Assembly: GCA_905214365.1 (NCBI GenBank) | Contig: CAJMMH010000158.1 | Span: 1 to 6,615, forward strand | Direction: 5' to 3' | Source: an uncultured bacterium | Lineage (GTDB): Bacteria; Bacillota; Clostridia; Lachnospirales; Lachnospiraceae | DNA length: 6,615 nucleotides | Part shown: in pieces, positions 6,181 through 6,615 of the stretch | How positions within the stretch are numbered: position 1 is the first letter of the stretch | How the letters are laid out: every line of letters starts with the position of its first letter | Translations under genes and position numbers: made by a program | Notes under the pieces: model-generated | Databases searched by the model: none | Seen by the model: only the letters and a program-made list of their open reading frames with translations | Told to the model about the DNA's origin: nothing

Positions 6181-6615
6181 ATGAGTATGAAAATTGTAAT
6201 CATCGGAGCGGGAGCGATGGGATGTCTGTACGGCGCGTATCTGAGCCGACACAGTGAGGTCGTGATGTTGGACAGCTATCAACCGCAGGTAGACGCCATC
6301 AATCAGAACGGAATCACAGTGCTGGAGGAGGATGGAACCGAGCAGCGGTTCCGGTCAGTAAAGGCATGTCTGTCCGGTGAGTATCGGGAAGACGCAGATC
6401 TTGTCATTGTATTTGTTAAGTCCACGTATACTGAGGACGCGCTGAAAACGAACCGCAGACTGTTCGGCGATGATACGCTTGTAATGACACTGCAAAACGG
6501 CGCGGGCAATGACCGGAAAATCGAACAGTATGTCGCAAAGAAAAATATCATCATCGGAACCAGTAAGCACAATTCGGTCAACAATGGAAGCGGCCATGTG
6601 CGTCACAGCGGCAGG
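6181..6615 (+). CDS. panE: Ketopantoate reductase family protein PanE/ApbA, 3' part missing
   Basis: The first 145 residues are in the window; the frame is open at the right edge, so the gene is cut by the window and not broken. An N-terminal Rossmann dinucleotide-binding motif is clear (IIGAGAMG, residues 7-14). It is followed by FVKSTYT (78-84, conserved lysine after a beta strand) and TLQNGAGN (103-110), the arrangement of 2-dehydropantoate 2-reductases, which reduce ketopantoate to pantoate with NADPH in coenzyme A synthesis. Many members of this family act on other 2-oxo acids, and the catalytic C-terminal domain is not visible, so the exact substrate is open. AGGAGAAGGAG (6167-6177) could serve either ATG 6181 (9 nt from the first AGGAG) or ATG 6187 (9 nt from the second). 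The latter gives the commoner MKIVIIG start. Confidence 0.85.
   Translation, partial: MSMKIVIIGAGAMGCLYGAYLSRHSEVVMLDSYQPQVDAINQNGITVLEEDGTEQRFRSVKACLSGEYREDADLVIVFVKSTYTEDALKTNRRLFGDDTLVMTLQNGAGNDRKIEQYVAKKNIIIGTSKHNSVNNGSGHVRHSGR

Overview
The window looks like chromosomal DNA from a low-to-mid GC Gram-positive bacterium, most plausibly a gut-type Clostridia (Lachnospiraceae/Ruminococcaceae-like). The reasons are strong AAGGAG-type ribosome binding sites, a riboswitch acting through an intrinsic terminator, a compact thiamine-salvage operon and a Firmicutes-style sensor diguanylate cyclase. This placement rests on gene content and style, not on a database match.

Positions 1-3888 hold one thiamine unit read rightward. 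It runs: sigma-A-like promoter (42-70), TPP riboswitch aptamer (about 78-172), alternative antiterminator/terminator (175-249), thiM (265-1086), thiE (1073-1714, overlapping thiM by 14 nt), a 168-nt spacer, thiD (1883-2710), and an NCS1-family transporter of the CytX type (2713-3888, 2 nt after thiD). The proteins form a salvage route. CytX probably imports the pyrimidine HMP, ThiD phosphorylates it twice, ThiM phosphorylates the thiazole, and ThiE joins the two into thiamine phosphate. No de novo genes (thiC, thiG, thiS, thiF) and no thiamine-phosphate kinase lie in the window.

Positions 3889-4185 are non-coding but rich in structure. A perfect 20-bp inverted repeat (3889-3908 and 4048-4067) encloses a strong intrinsic terminator (3950-4007) and a weaker hairpin plus T-run. 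The repeat is bordered on both sides by TAA, the left copy being the cytX stop codon. Removing the element and one TAA leaves a 6-bp-arm palindrome. This resembles a small inserted element (MITE-like) or an unusual long stem, and it is the most interesting non-coding feature here. An extended -10 promoter (4126-4134) then serves the next gene.

Positions 4186-6042 encode a 618-residue membrane sensor diguanylate cyclase: an extracytoplasmic Cache-like domain between two membrane helices, a PAS-like linker region, and a GGDEF domain with intact catalytic and inhibitory sites. After a 138-nt gap, a ketopantoate reductase (PanE/ApbA family) gene starts at 6181 and runs off the right edge.

No CRISPR array, tRNA, rRNA, transposase or phage gene was seen. 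The coding part is ordinary core metabolism and signalling.
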